From the NCBI GenBank assembly GCA_024236295.1, contig JACKKT010000002.1:186001-250000 (forward strand): 64,000 bases of DNA, in the 5' to 3' direction. Positions 17,682-26,928 of this stretch are shown one piece after another (positions within the stretch are counted from its first letter, which is position 1; each line of letters begins with the position of its first letter). The DNA is from Kordiimonadaceae bacterium (GTDB lineage Bacteria; Pseudomonadota; Alphaproteobacteria; Sphingomonadales; Emcibacteraceae). The position numbers and the translations under genes were made by a program. A model generated the notes under the pieces. That model was not told the DNA's origin. It saw only the letters and a list, made by a program, of their open reading frames with translations, and ran no database searches.

Positions 17682-17700
17682 AAAGAGGGAGTATAAATGA

Positions 17701-19194
17701 ATGAATGATTATGGAATTCTCAGCCTCATCCCTCCAACGCTGAGCATTTTTCTTGCCGTTACAACAAGAAACATAATTCTTTCCATATTGGCCGGTGCTC
17801 TGAGCGGAACCTTAATACTGTCAGGTTTCAACCCATTTTTTGCAATATCTGAATTGGTGGAAAAACATATTTTTATCCAGATTACGAGCGGCACAAATGC
17901 ACAAATTATCGTTATTATGTTTGCCATTGGCGGATTTATTCATTTACTTGATAAATCAGGCGGCGCCCGGGCATTTTCTTCTATAGTAGTTCGATTTATT
18001 TCAAGTCCCGCAAAGGCACAGATAGCTGCCTGGTGTGCTGGAGTTTGTGTTTTTTTTACTGATTCCGGAAATGCCCTGATCGTAGGACCACTTTTTAAAC
18101 CTGTATTCCACCAACTAAAAATCTGCCGAGAGAAGCTTGCCTATATTATTGATACTACTGCTGCACCTGTCAGCATATTAGTGCCATTTATCAGTTGGGG
18201 AATATATATTATGAACCTGATTGAAAATACTTATGACGATGTCGGTATTGAGGCAGAACCCTATCAGGTACTTTTAAGTGTTTGGCCCTACCAGTTTTAT
18301 GCATTTCTGGCACTTTTAGCCATTCCGATGATTTTGTCCACTGGAAAAGATTTCGGCCCTATGGCCAAAGCTCAGTCAAATTATAACAAACTTATTGCAA
18401 ATGAAGAAAATGACGAAGTCTCCGGTCAGGTAAAAGAACCAAGAAACCACAGATCGACTATGGCAACCGTATTAATGCCGCTTGGCATATTATTGGTCAC
18501 TATGGCTGTTTACATGGGGTATTTTGTTGCCACTGAAGGGGTCAAAAGCATTCATATGCGTGGGGGGATATTAACAGCTTATGTATTTGCTTCAATTGCC
18601 TGTGCCTATTTAATGAATAAGCAAAGAGAAATACCTTACAGGGAAAGTTTTGCCGAATATATAAAAGGAATGCAGAATCTCGTTTATCTCTGCCTTTTAT
18701 TGGTACTTGCCTGGTCACTCAGCTCGATTTGCAGAGATTTAAGAACCGGATACTATCTGGCTGGACTTATTGGAAATGCTATTTCCCCATCATTTATACC
18801 CCTTATAGTATTTATAATTGGTGCAACTATGTCCTTCGCCACAGGTTCATCATACGGTACATTTGCCATATTGCTTATAATCGTTATTCCAGTCGCATAT
18901 ACTTTAAATGCTCCACTGGAACTTACCATCGCCGCTGTGCTCAGCGGGGGCCTATTTGGAGATCATACTTCTCCTATTTCCGATACAACCGTGCTTGCCT
19001 CAATGGGGGCCGACTGTCCTCATATTGATCATGTGACAACACAGTTATCCTATGCGCTTATTCCCGGAATGATAACTATGTTAACATTCCTGGTAGCTGC
19101 TTATTATCCTACACATTATATTATCTTTCCAATGATAATAATTCAGTTTATTGTCATAAAAAGCATAATGAGTGCAATAGGCATAAAAAATTAA
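17701..19194 (+). CDS. NhaC-type Na+/H+ antiporter-like transporter
   Basis: The 497-residue protein has about twelve membrane segments and belongs to the NhaC/ion-transporter superfamily. Typical segments include FFTDSGNALIVGPLFKP around residue 120 and the late GGLFGDHTSPISDTTVLASMGA, a family signature with the charged and polar residues needed for cation coupling. Known members exchange Na+ and H+, and some (MleN-like) couple to organic acids. Its place between a D-amino-acid dehydrogenase-like gene and an aminotransferase gene makes uptake or efflux of an amino or organic acid a fair alternative. It starts 20 bases after the previous gene with GAGGGAG upstream of a run of overlapping ATGs; only the third is in frame. 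Confidence 0.75.
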   Translation: MNDYGILSLIPPTLSIFLAVTTRNIILSILAGALSGTLILSGFNPFFAISELVEKHIFIQITSGTNAQIIVIMFAIGGFIHLLDKSGGARAFSSIVVRFISSPAKAQIAAWCAGVCVFFTDSGNALIVGPLFKPVFHQLKICREKLAYIIDTTAAPVSILVPFISWGIYIMNLIENTYDDVGIEAEPYQVLLSVWPYQFYAFLALLAIPMILSTGKDFGPMAKAQSNYNKLIANEENDEVSGQVKEPRNHRSTMATVLMPLGILLVTMAVYMGYFVATEGVKSIHMRGGILTAYVFASIACAYLMNKQREIPYRESFAEYIKGMQNLVYLCLLLVLAWSLSSICRDLRTGYYLAGLIGNAISPSFIPLIVFIIGATMSFATGSSYGTFAILLIIVIPVAYTLNAPLELTIAAVLSGGLFGDHTSPISDTTVLASMGADCPHIDHVTTQLSYALIPGMITMLTFLVAAYYPTHYIIFPMIIIQFIVIKSIMSAIGIKN

Positions 19195-19240
19195 TATCAC
19201 TCCATTGAAACCAATAAAGCAACTGGCTAACATCCAAATC

Positions 19241-20389
19241 ATGATCCCATATGGAAAACAAGATATAAACCAGGAAGATGTCGATGCCGTAATTGAGGTG
19301 TTAAAATCCGATTTTATAACACAGGGCCCTCACGTTCCGGAATTTGAACAATCAATGACTGATTATACATCTGCCGCTTATGCAGTAGCAGCTAACAGTG
19401 CGACATCTGCACTTCATATTGCCTGCCTCGCACTTGGTGTAGGAAAGGGTGATAAAGTCTGGACCTCGCCAATTACATTTGTCGCTTCTGCAAATTGTGC
19501 CCTTTATTGCGGTGCTGATGTTGATTTTGTAGATATTGATCCCACTACATATAATATGTCGCCTGAAAGTCTCGAAGAAAAGCTCATTAAGGCTAATTTG
19601 AATGGCACTCTGCCTAAGCTGGTTATTCCAGTTCATCTGTGTGGGCAATCCTGCGAAATGGCGCGCATTAAAGCGCTTTCTGACCAATATGGGTTTAAAA
19701 TTATTGAGGATGCGTCCCACGCCGTTGGTGGAAAATATAAGGACGAGCCAATAGGTAATTGTAAATATTCAGATATCACCATTTTCAGTTTCCATCCTGT
19801 CAAAATCATCACTACAGCAGAAGGCGGCATGGCCATGACCAATGATGCCGGATTGGCCCAAAAAATGATGCTTTTCAGAAGCCATGGAATTACCCGTGAT
19901 CCGGCACTGATGACAGAAGAAAGCCACGGCCCATGGTATTATCAGCAGATTGAACTGGGTTATAATTACCGCCTAACCGACATTCAGGCTGCCCTCGGCA
20001 CCAGTCAGATGAAACGTATTGATGAATTTATTAAAATCCGCAATGAATTAGCCGACAGATATGACGATCTGCTTGCCAATCAGCGATTAAGTATACCAAA
20101 ACAACATTGTGACAGTTATTCAGCCAGACATTTATATGTCATAAATTTGCATGATACTAAAAATCATAAAACCGTATTTGAGAAAATGAGAACTTCAGGA
20201 ATTGGCGTAAATCTGCATTATATCCCTGTTCACTTGCAACCTTATTATAAAAAAAGGGGGTTTAATGAAGGTGATTTTCCGGTTTCAGAAAATTATTATT
20301 CACGTGCCATCAGTCTGCCGCTTTATACAAGACTAACACTCGCAGAGCAGGATCAGGTTATAAATGCCTTGCTTGATGCCTTAAAATAA
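19241..20389 (+). CDS. pseC: PseC-like sugar aminotransferase (DegT/DnrJ/EryC1 family)
   Basis: From MIPYGKQDIN the product is 382 residues and strongly resembles UDP-4-amino-4,6-dideoxy-N-acetyl-beta-L-altrosamine transaminase (PseC), step two of pseudaminic acid synthesis. Evidence includes FITQGPHVPEFE, the SPITFVASANCALYCGA block, and the PLP-lysine region FSFHPVKIITTAEGGM with lysine in the HPVK motif. No pseB, pseF, pseG, pseH or pseI gene is nearby. The neighbours suggest amino-acid chemistry instead, so it may act on another nucleotide sugar or work with pse genes elsewhere. The TTG 12 codons earlier would add residues not usual for PseC. Confidence 0.75.
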   Translation: MIPYGKQDINQEDVDAVIEVLKSDFITQGPHVPEFEQSMTDYTSAAYAVAANSATSALHIACLALGVGKGDKVWTSPITFVASANCALYCGADVDFVDIDPTTYNMSPESLEEKLIKANLNGTLPKLVIPVHLCGQSCEMARIKALSDQYGFKIIEDASHAVGGKYKDEPIGNCKYSDITIFSFHPVKIITTAEGGMAMTNDAGLAQKMMLFRSHGITRDPALMTEESHGPWYYQQIELGYNYRLTDIQAALGTSQMKRIDEFIKIRNELADRYDDLLANQRLSIPKQHCDSYSARHLYVINLHDTKNHKTVFEKMRTSGIGVNLHYIPVHLQPYYKKRGFNEGDFPVSENYYSRAISLPLYTRLTLAEQDQVINALLDALK

Positions 20390-20469
20390 CCCTTGCCAAC
20401 TTTTCTATACAACTTTCTTTTTTTCGGTTACGATATATCAGAGAGAGAAAAAAATAGGGGGACATAATT

Positions 20470-23400
20470 ATGTCAATACACAATCAACTTAAAACTTTTT
20501 TTGTTGGCCTGTTCCTGTCACAGATAATGATAATATCTGATGGCTTTGCAACAGACACCGTTAATCCCGCACTTTTTGCCAACAAGGAATATCGCCTGAT
20601 CGGCCCCTGGCGCGGTGGGCGTGCCGTTGCGATAACAGGCGTAATAGGTGACTCCCTCACCTATTATATGGGTGCAACTGGTGGTGGTGTTTGGAAAACA
20701 ACAAATGGTGGCACTACATGGAATAATATTTCCGATAATGACTTTAATGTTGGCACCATAGGGTCCATAGCAGTATCACAGTCTGACTCAAACGTCATAT
20801 ATGTTGGCACTGGTGAAGGGCCAATTCGCGGTGTGACAACCAGCAGCGGGGATGGTATTTATAAATCTACTGATGGTGGTGAAACCTGGACCCATATAGG
20901 CCTGCCCAAGGCCGGACAAATTCCAAAAATAAGAATTCATCCGACAAACCCCGATATCGCCTATGCTGCGGTGCAGGGTAATATCTGGGGGCCCAGCGAA
21001 GAAAGAGGTATTTACAGAACTCGGGACGGCGGCGCAACATGGGAACATGTACTTAAAGTATCTGATCGTGCGGGCGGCGGGGATTTAGCGATGGATCCAA
21101 CAAATCCACGAATTTTATATGCTTCCCTTTGGGAAAATGGGCGCACACCTTGGTATATCCGCTCAGGCGGGGATAAGGGCGGTATTTTCAAATCCGTCGA
21201 CGGCGGAGATACATGGGAAAAACTGAGTGGTGGTCTGCCCACAATGATCGGTAAAGTAGGCGTTGATGTATCTGCCTCCAATCCGAAAAGAATTTACGCA
21301 GTTGTTGAAGGCGATATGTATACGAATGATGGCGGTGTTTACCGAAGCGATGATGCGGGAAAAACCTGGATTAATATGAATCCAAATCGGCTTACCTACA
21401 CCCGGGCCTGGTATTATGATCATATTAAAGCTGATCCAATTGACGACAATACTGTTTATGTCATGAATGTTCCGTTTCTGAAATCCATAGATGCCGGTAA
21501 AAGTTATAAAATTATTGATGTTCCTCACGGCGATACACATGATTTATGGATTAACCCGGATAATAACCTTAACATGGCCCTTGCCGATGATGGCGGCGCA
21601 ACAATTACCTTCGACGGAGGAAAAACCTGGTCAAGCATCATGAATCAGCCAACCGGTCAGTTCTACCGTGTGGCAACCGATAATATGATGCCTTATCGCA
21701 TTTATGGCGGACAGCAGGATAATTCCACTGTTGCCATTACATCTGAATCCTTTACTGGCGGTATTGGTATTGATGATTATTATGCCGTAGGCGGCGGGGA
21801 AAGCGCCCATATAGCATTTGATGAAAATAATCCCCGTTTGGTTTATGCATCTACTATCAATGGCACGCTCACAGAAATTGACACGGCGAACCGAAGAATG
21901 CGTCCGATCAAGCCCTATCCAGAATATGTTTATGGGAAAAATGCCAAAGATCTTAAATACAGAACCAACTGGAATGCGCCGGTGGCGTCATCGCCCCACG
22001 ATCCAAATATCATTTATTATGGCACACAGAAAATTCTGCGTAGTTCCGATCGCGGCGTCACATGGGAAGAAATAAGCCCTGACCTGACACGTAATGATAA
22101 AAGTAAACAGGGCTTAAACGGCGGGCCGTTAACAGTAGAAAATGTAGGTGCCGAATTTTATGGCAATGTGTTTTATATTGTCGAAAGTCCCCATGAAGTC
22201 GGGGTAATCTGGTCAGGCAGCGATGATGGACTGGTACAAATCACCCGTGACAACGGCGCTACATGGACCAATGTTACGCCAAAGGGTCTTCCCGAAAGCC
22301 AGATTAATGCTATAGAGGTCAGCCCTCACGATGCCGCAACCGCCTATATTGCCGTCACCGGCTATAAAATGAATGATACCCAGCCATATATTTATAAAAC
22401 CACCAATTACGGTAAAAGCTGGACCCGCATTGACAAGGACTTGCCAAGAGACACGTTTGTTCGTGTTGTCAGGGAAGATAAAAACAAAAAAGGTCTTTTA
22501 TATGCAGGAACCGAAAGCGGGATGTTCATATCCTTTGATGATGGGAAAAACTGGCAATCTTTGAAACTAAATTTGCCGCCAGTACCCATTACTGATTTAA
22601 CGATCCGCCAGGGAGATTTAGTTGTTGCAACCCAAGGGCGTGGCTTTTGGGTTATGGATGATATAGCAATTTTCAGCCAGATTTCAGATGAACAGGCAAA
22701 AGAGCCTATTCATATCATTAGTCCAAGTCCGACCATGATGATTACCGGTCGTGGAAGTGCCGGCCTAAATGAAGGGAAAAACCCGGAAGACGGTGTAGTC
22801 CTTTCCTATCATATTGCTGATGAGCATGAAGGACCGCTTACAATTGAAATATTAGACAGTTTCGGCAATATCGTTCGCCATTATTCAAGTGAAGAAAGTG
22901 ATTATGACCGCTGCGTCATCAGCAATATGTCCCCGCGCCAGGAGAGAAAACTATCATACCCTTCAAAGAATAAAGGAATGAATAGCTGGACTTGGGATAT
23001 GCGTAGGGAAGGCATTATGTGTATTGATGATGTCTTCATTTTCTCTGGCTTTGAAGGGGCAAAGGTCATGCCGGGCGATTACCGGGCCAGAATAGCAATT
23101 GGCGATAATGAAAAATTTGTTTCCTTTAAGCTCATTGCTGATCCTCGTGATAATGCAACACCGGACGAATATGCATTTCTGGACAGCAAAATCATAGAAG
23201 GAACAAATCTCTTCAATGAAATTATTACAGAATTGGATAGGGCCAGAAAAGCCCGACGCCAGATCAAGGCATTAATGAATGACTATAATGGTGATGATGG
23301 ACTGATATCAATGGCCACAATAGCCATTAACCGAATTGATGAATGGGAAAAACAAATTGATCAGATTTATTTCCAGGTGCTTGAAGATGAAGATGCATGG

Positions 23401-23613
23401 CCAAGCATGCTTGATGTTCAGGTGAAACACGTAGTGGATGTTATGGATGGTGCAGGTGCACCCGTTGCCAAAGGGGCGCTTCAGCGGCTGGAGGATGTTA
23501 AAGCGATGTGGACTGAGCGCAAGACTGAATTGAAAAGCATAACAGATGAAAATATTGTCCCAATTAATGGCTGGGCTAAAAACAACAATGTGAGTTATGT
23601 CATCTCGCCGTAA
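20470..23613 (+). CDS. Large secreted VPS10/BNR-type beta-propeller protein
   Basis: The 1047-residue protein has a signal peptide (IMIISDGFA). Many repeats follow with the pattern S/T-x-D-G-G-x-T-W (VWKTTNGGTTWNN, IYKSTDGGETWTH, IYRTRDGGATWEH, IFKSVDGGDTWEK), continuing to about residue 720. These are sortilin/VPS10 or BNR (Asp-box) blades, probably two propellers. The last ~300 residues include a beta-sandwich-like part (PLTIEILDSFGNIVRHY) and helical segments. Proteins of this layout are widespread in marine bacteria and are often labelled glycosyl hydrolase without proof; Asp-box repeats by themselves do not show activity. It has its own AGGGGG ribosome site and looks monocistronic. Confidence 0.85.
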   Translation: MSIHNQLKTFFVGLFLSQIMIISDGFATDTVNPALFANKEYRLIGPWRGGRAVAITGVIGDSLTYYMGATGGGVWKTTNGGTTWNNISDNDFNVGTIGSIAVSQSDSNVIYVGTGEGPIRGVTTSSGDGIYKSTDGGETWTHIGLPKAGQIPKIRIHPTNPDIAYAAVQGNIWGPSEERGIYRTRDGGATWEHVLKVSDRAGGGDLAMDPTNPRILYASLWENGRTPWYIRSGGDKGGIFKSVDGGDTWEKLSGGLPTMIGKVGVDVSASNPKRIYAVVEGDMYTNDGGVYRSDDAGKTWINMNPNRLTYTRAWYYDHIKADPIDDNTVYVMNVPFLKSIDAGKSYKIIDVPHGDTHDLWINPDNNLNMALADDGGATITFDGGKTWSSIMNQPTGQFYRVATDNMMPYRIYGGQQDNSTVAITSESFTGGIGIDDYYAVGGGESAHIAFDENNPRLVYASTINGTLTEIDTANRRMRPIKPYPEYVYGKNAKDLKYRTNWNAPVASSPHDPNIIYYGTQKILRSSDRGVTWEEISPDLTRNDKSKQGLNGGPLTVENVGAEFYGNVFYIVESPHEVGVIWSGSDDGLVQITRDNGATWTNVTPKGLPESQINAIEVSPHDAATAYIAVTGYKMNDTQPYIYKTTNYGKSWTRIDKDLPRDTFVRVVREDKNKKGLLYAGTESGMFISFDDGKNWQSLKLNLPPVPITDLTIRQGDLVVATQGRGFWVMDDIAIFSQISDEQAKEPIHIISPSPTMMITGRGSAGLNEGKNPEDGVVLSYHIADEHEGPLTIEILDSFGNIVRHYSSEESDYDRCVISNMSPRQERKLSYPSKNKGMNSWTWDMRREGIMCIDDVFIFSGFEGAKVMPGDYRARIAIGDNEKFVSFKLIADPRDNATPDEYAFLDSKIIEGTNLFNEIITELDRARKARRQIKALMNDYNGDDGLISMATIAINRIDEWEKQIDQIYFQVLEDEDAWPSMLDVQVKHVVDVMDGAGAPVAKGALQRLEDVKAMWTERKTELKSITDENIVPINGWAKNNNVSYVISP

Positions 23614-23672
23614 ATGATATATAATTTTCTGCCGCAGAATTGCTGTAATGGTGAGCATTTGGGAAAATCAAT

Positions 23673-24338
23673 TCAAGACCCATGATATTCGCCATTCAGC
23701 ATTTCCCGTTTCCGGCCATATCCCGGACGTTTTGACATAGTAAATCCAACTTCATTTAGACCACGTCGAACGAAACCGGCCGCGGTAAAGGTTGTCACCA
23801 TTGTGCCTTGACGGGAAAGCCGGGCCATTTCAGCAAAAACCCGCTCACTCCACATATCCGCATTCTTACTTGGTGCAAAGCCGTCAAGAAACCATGCGTC
23901 AACAATACCGTTTGTTTTGGATAGTTCCGTCGCACTATCCCCTTTCAGCAATCTAAATTTTACCCTGCCATCATACAAGGTCATCTCTGTCGATGGATAA
24001 TTTACCAAAAACGCCTCTTTACATTCTGAAAGCTCGGGCCAATGAACCGCCTTTTGAATTTCTTCCCAAGCCAGCGGGTATAGCTCTGTTGCTAAATAAT
24101 GGAGAGTTTGGTCTTCGCCACTATGTTTAAGCCAGAGCTTCAAACAGTTTAAAAAATTAAGCCCTGTGCCAAAACCCAGTTCACATATGGTAAATTCATT
24201 CTTTCCAATCCAGACCTCCGGTGCATTGATCCCGTCCAGAAAAACGGCCTTACTCTCTGCCAGACCATCATCTACTGAAAAATAAATGTCATTAAATTCA
24301 GCTGAGTAAGGAACATTATTTTCTTTCCATTCTAACAC
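23673..24338 (-). CDS. mnmD: tRNA (5-methylaminomethyl-2-thiouridine) methyltransferase MnmD
   Basis: The 221-residue protein matches the DUF752/MnmC1 domain, a SAM-dependent methyltransferase that makes the last methylation of mnm5s2U34 in tRNAs for Lys, Glu and Gln. Signs are YFSVDDGLAESKAVFLDG, the SAM motif ICELGFGTGLNFL and VDAWFLDGFAPSKNADMWS. In E. coli the domain is fused to an FAD-dependent oxidase (MnmC2); here only the methyltransferase is present, as in many other bacteria. Stand-alone MnmD implies that another route supplies the nm5 intermediate. It ends convergently with the propeller gene. Confidence 0.9.
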   Translation of the reverse strand: MLEWKENNVPYSAEFNDIYFSVDDGLAESKAVFLDGINAPEVWIGKNEFTICELGFGTGLNFLNCLKLWLKHSGEDQTLHYLATELYPLAWEEIQKAVHWPELSECKEAFLVNYPSTEMTLYDGRVKFRLLKGDSATELSKTNGIVDAWFLDGFAPSKNADMWSERVFAEMARLSRQGTMVTTFTAAGFVRRGLNEVGFTMSKRPGYGRKREMLNGEYHGS

Positions 24339-24343
24339 TGCCG

Positions 24344-25405
24344 TTACTCTTTTTCTTCATAAATCTGGTTGCTGATCATCTTCGCTCCCATCCACATCAG
24401 CCAGGTCAGTAATATTGATACATAACCATCAATGGCGTAATGCCAGCCAAGATGGATTGATCCTATTTCGATCAGAACCAAATAGATCAGAAAAATATGC
24501 CCCGCCTTTCTGTTCAGCTCACGTGCCGTAAAATAGAGGAGCGCAGCAATTGCAAGATGCATGCTTGGCATTGCCGAAATACCCGTTCCCAGTTGTACTT
24601 CAGAACTTTTATAGGCATCCCAAAGATATTCCTGTGTATCAAGGGCATAAATATAAAAATAATTGTCTTTAAGGGGTTCGTTTATTGATTTTAATAGCGT
24701 CATCAGCGGTTCAAAAACGCTGCTATCACCCGTAATTCGGCCATAATATACCGGCCCTGCAGAAGAAAAAATAATTGCTAATACCGATCCTATTACTATC
24801 CAGGTCAGGAGAAAGGTTAGTAAAAACTGAAACCTGATTTTACCATAATCAACACTTACAATCATCCAGAGTACGAAAAAGAACATTACCCCGAACCAGA
24901 CATTATAAATAAAATTTAAAAACAGAGTGGCATAAGTTCCTCCGAATATGGCGTAAGTAATTTTCCATGGATCAACGCCAAAATGGACCATTTTATCAAT
25001 TGTCATGAATGTAGGGTCCCATGTAAAATCATGAATACGATGGATATTGGACTTGGTGGCCGAGAAAAGTGAAAAAAATGGCGGTAAAACCAGCATGGGA
25101 ACCGCAACATTTATAAGGTAACTTTTGTCCAAAGCACGATTGACAAAGTCATTTGCAATGACCTTAAGTCCTTTTTCTTCAAACGGGCGGCGGGTGTATT
25201 TGACAAAATAAACCACGGCCTTGATCAAAAGTATATTAATTAGGCTTAAATAGAGCATTGATGAATATATGGACAGCCTATAGTAGTCGAGCAAGCCGTA
25301 TTGACTGAAAATAAAGTAAACACTGATAGCATATAATAGTACAACCAGAACAATAAGGCTATTTGTCTTAAGGTCTATTTTATTGAACATATTATTTTCA
25401 TTCAT
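24344..25405 (-). CDS. Membrane PAP2-family phosphatase, Aur1/inositolphosphotransferase-like
   Basis: The 353-residue protein has about eight membrane segments. The C-terminal third holds the PAP2 catalytic parts: GTGISAMPSMHLAIAA (the SxxxH-type block with phosphate-transferring His region) and SIHLGWHYAIDGYVS (HxxxD block). The long N-terminal half with extra helices is like the bacterial Aur1/Ipt1-type branch rather than small PAP2 phosphatases. Aur1 in fungi makes inositol phosphorylceramide; in bacteria the lipid substrate is open. It is five bases from mnmD on the same strand, which is probably chance. It would act at the periplasmic face on a lipid phosphate. Confidence 0.75.
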   Translation of the reverse strand: MNENNMFNKIDLKTNSLIVLVVLLYAISVYFIFSQYGLLDYYRLSIYSSMLYLSLINILLIKAVVYFVKYTRRPFEEKGLKVIANDFVNRALDKSYLINVAVPMLVLPPFFSLFSATKSNIHRIHDFTWDPTFMTIDKMVHFGVDPWKITYAIFGGTYATLFLNFIYNVWFGVMFFFVLWMIVSVDYGKIRFQFLLTFLLTWIVIGSVLAIIFSSAGPVYYGRITGDSSVFEPLMTLLKSINEPLKDNYFYIYALDTQEYLWDAYKSSEVQLGTGISAMPSMHLAIAALLYFTARELNRKAGHIFLIYLVLIEIGSIHLGWHYAIDGYVSILLTWLMWMGAKMISNQIYEEKE

Positions 25406-25421
25406 AGTTTTACAATCTCAA

Positions 25422-25937
25422 TCATAGTTCAGAAAATGCCGGATGATAATGGATTTGACCTGACACCTCGTTCAAACTTCCCGGTATCAGTTCCATTGCC
25501 ATATAGCATTCTGGCGGAACCCCATCAAAAGGACATATAAGTCCGAATTTGGTGGACTGCTTAAACCCGAACCGTGGATAATATGCCGCATGGCCCAGCA
25601 AAACCACCGCCAGAAAACCCAATTCCCGGCATTTATTAAGTCCTTCATTGATTAACGCAGCACCGATCCCTTTATTCTGATGTTCTGGTAACACCGAAAC
25701 AGGGGCCAGTCCCATAATTTTGAAATCCTCATGCCCGGTAATTTTCACGGGCGAAAACATAATATGCCCGACAATTTCATCATGCAGTTCCGCCACCAGT
25801 GAAATAATGGGTGATGCTTTTTCCCTCAGCGCTGAAACCAGCTTGGCTTCCCCCTCGCCCTCAAAGGTCGCCAGCAACAAATCGTTGACGGCCACGAAAT
25901 CACTTTCCTTTTCTGTTCTGATTTTCATATTTTTCAA
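25422..25937 (-). CDS. GNAT acetyltransferase (YhbS-like)
   Basis: The 171-residue protein has the GNAT acetyl-CoA binding core, LAPVSVLPEHQNKGIGAALINEGL, and the following YYPRFGFK strand and loop. The order of elements and the IVGHIMFSPVKI strand match YhbS-like N-acetyltransferases. The acceptor is not predictable. It lies 16 bases upstream of the PAP2 gene on the same strand, so the two may be co-transcribed. Confidence 0.8.
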   Translation of the reverse strand: MKNMKIRTEKESDFVAVNDLLLATFEGEGEAKLVSALREKASPIISLVAELHDEIVGHIMFSPVKITGHEDFKIMGLAPVSVLPEHQNKGIGAALINEGLNKCRELGFLAVVLLGHAAYYPRFGFKQSTKFGLICPFDGVPPECYMAMELIPGSLNEVSGQIHYHPAFSEL

Positions 25938-26015
25938 TGGTCCGGCCTATCATGCCACTGGCAATTTTAAATTCTGTCGCTATTATATTGATTAAAACAG
26001 CAAGGGGTTAAAAAA

Positions 26016-26927
26016 ATGAAAATTCTAAAAATATTTCTACTACTCTCAATTGGGTCAGTTTTCAGTTATGCACATGCCGAAACTTATGATCTGACTGTGC
26101 AGCCAGGCAATGTCTATAACATGGCGGCCTTTCGTATGTGGACGCCGGACGCAAAAAAATTCCGTGGCATTCTTATGCTGAACCCGGGATCAAATGGTGA
26201 TGGCCGACCGCAGGTTGAAGACCAGTACTGGCAGGATTTTGCCAAAAAACACGATTTTGCTCTGATGGCAACTTATCTGACGGATCATAAACATCCCAAT
26301 ATGATGATTGAAGATTATATTCAGGTCGGCAAAGGTAGTGGCCGGGTAATCCTTGATGCCATTGATCATTTTGCCAAAGAAAGTGGCCATGAAGAACTTT
26401 CTTACGCACCTTTCCTGCTTTGGGGCATGTCAGCAGGGGGCGAAATCAATCATGAAATCGCCAGCTGGCTTCCTGAACGTGTTATTGCCTATGTGGTTAA
26501 CAAAGGCGGCTATTATTATTCATCCGTGCCGCCGGAAGCGACCCGCCAGACACCGGGAATATATTTTATCGGTCTTACCGACCTGCCGTCACGTAATAAT
26601 ATGATAAAAGGCATGTATCTGACCAATCGCCGTGCCGGTGCACTCTGGACCCTGGCTGAAGAAAAAGGCGTTGCCCATGAAGTGGCGGGAAGCCGCGATC
26701 TCGCCGTTCTTTTTTACGAGGAAGTGATGAAAAAACGCCTGCCCGAAAATGCCATGGGCTATAAAGCCTTAAAACCGGTAAGCGAAGAAATGGGAACAGT
26801 CGGTAATATCTATACCCATAGCATAGATAAGCCCGCTGAAGACACCCGTAAGGAAGACACAACCTGGCTGGTATCAGACAAATTTGCCAAGGCCTGGCAA
26901 ACGTTTGTAACAAAAGAAAGAGAATGA
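26016..26927 (+). CDS. Secreted alpha/beta hydrolase-like protein
   Basis: A 303-residue protein with a signal peptide (SYAHAET). Its alpha/beta hydrolase layout has an oxyanion-type loop MLNPGSNGDGRP, the nucleophile elbow WGMSAGGE (Ser about residue 138) and a long central sheet. The third triad residue, a late histidine, is not clear, though GVAHEVAG is a candidate. Related proteins are annotated as feruloyl-esterase-like or poly(3-hydroxybutyrate) depolymerase-like. Substrate unknown. It converges with the M20 amidohydrolase gene, stop to stop two bases apart. Confidence 0.65.
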   Translation: MKILKIFLLLSIGSVFSYAHAETYDLTVQPGNVYNMAAFRMWTPDAKKFRGILMLNPGSNGDGRPQVEDQYWQDFAKKHDFALMATYLTDHKHPNMMIEDYIQVGKGSGRVILDAIDHFAKESGHEELSYAPFLLWGMSAGGEINHEIASWLPERVIAYVVNKGGYYYSSVPPEATRQTPGIYFIGLTDLPSRNNMIKGMYLTNRRAGALWTLAEEKGVAHEVAGSRDLAVLFYEEVMKKRLPENAMGYKALKPVSEEMGTVGNIYTHSIDKPAEDTRKEDTTWLVSDKFAKAWQTFVTKERE

Positions 26928-26928
26928 T

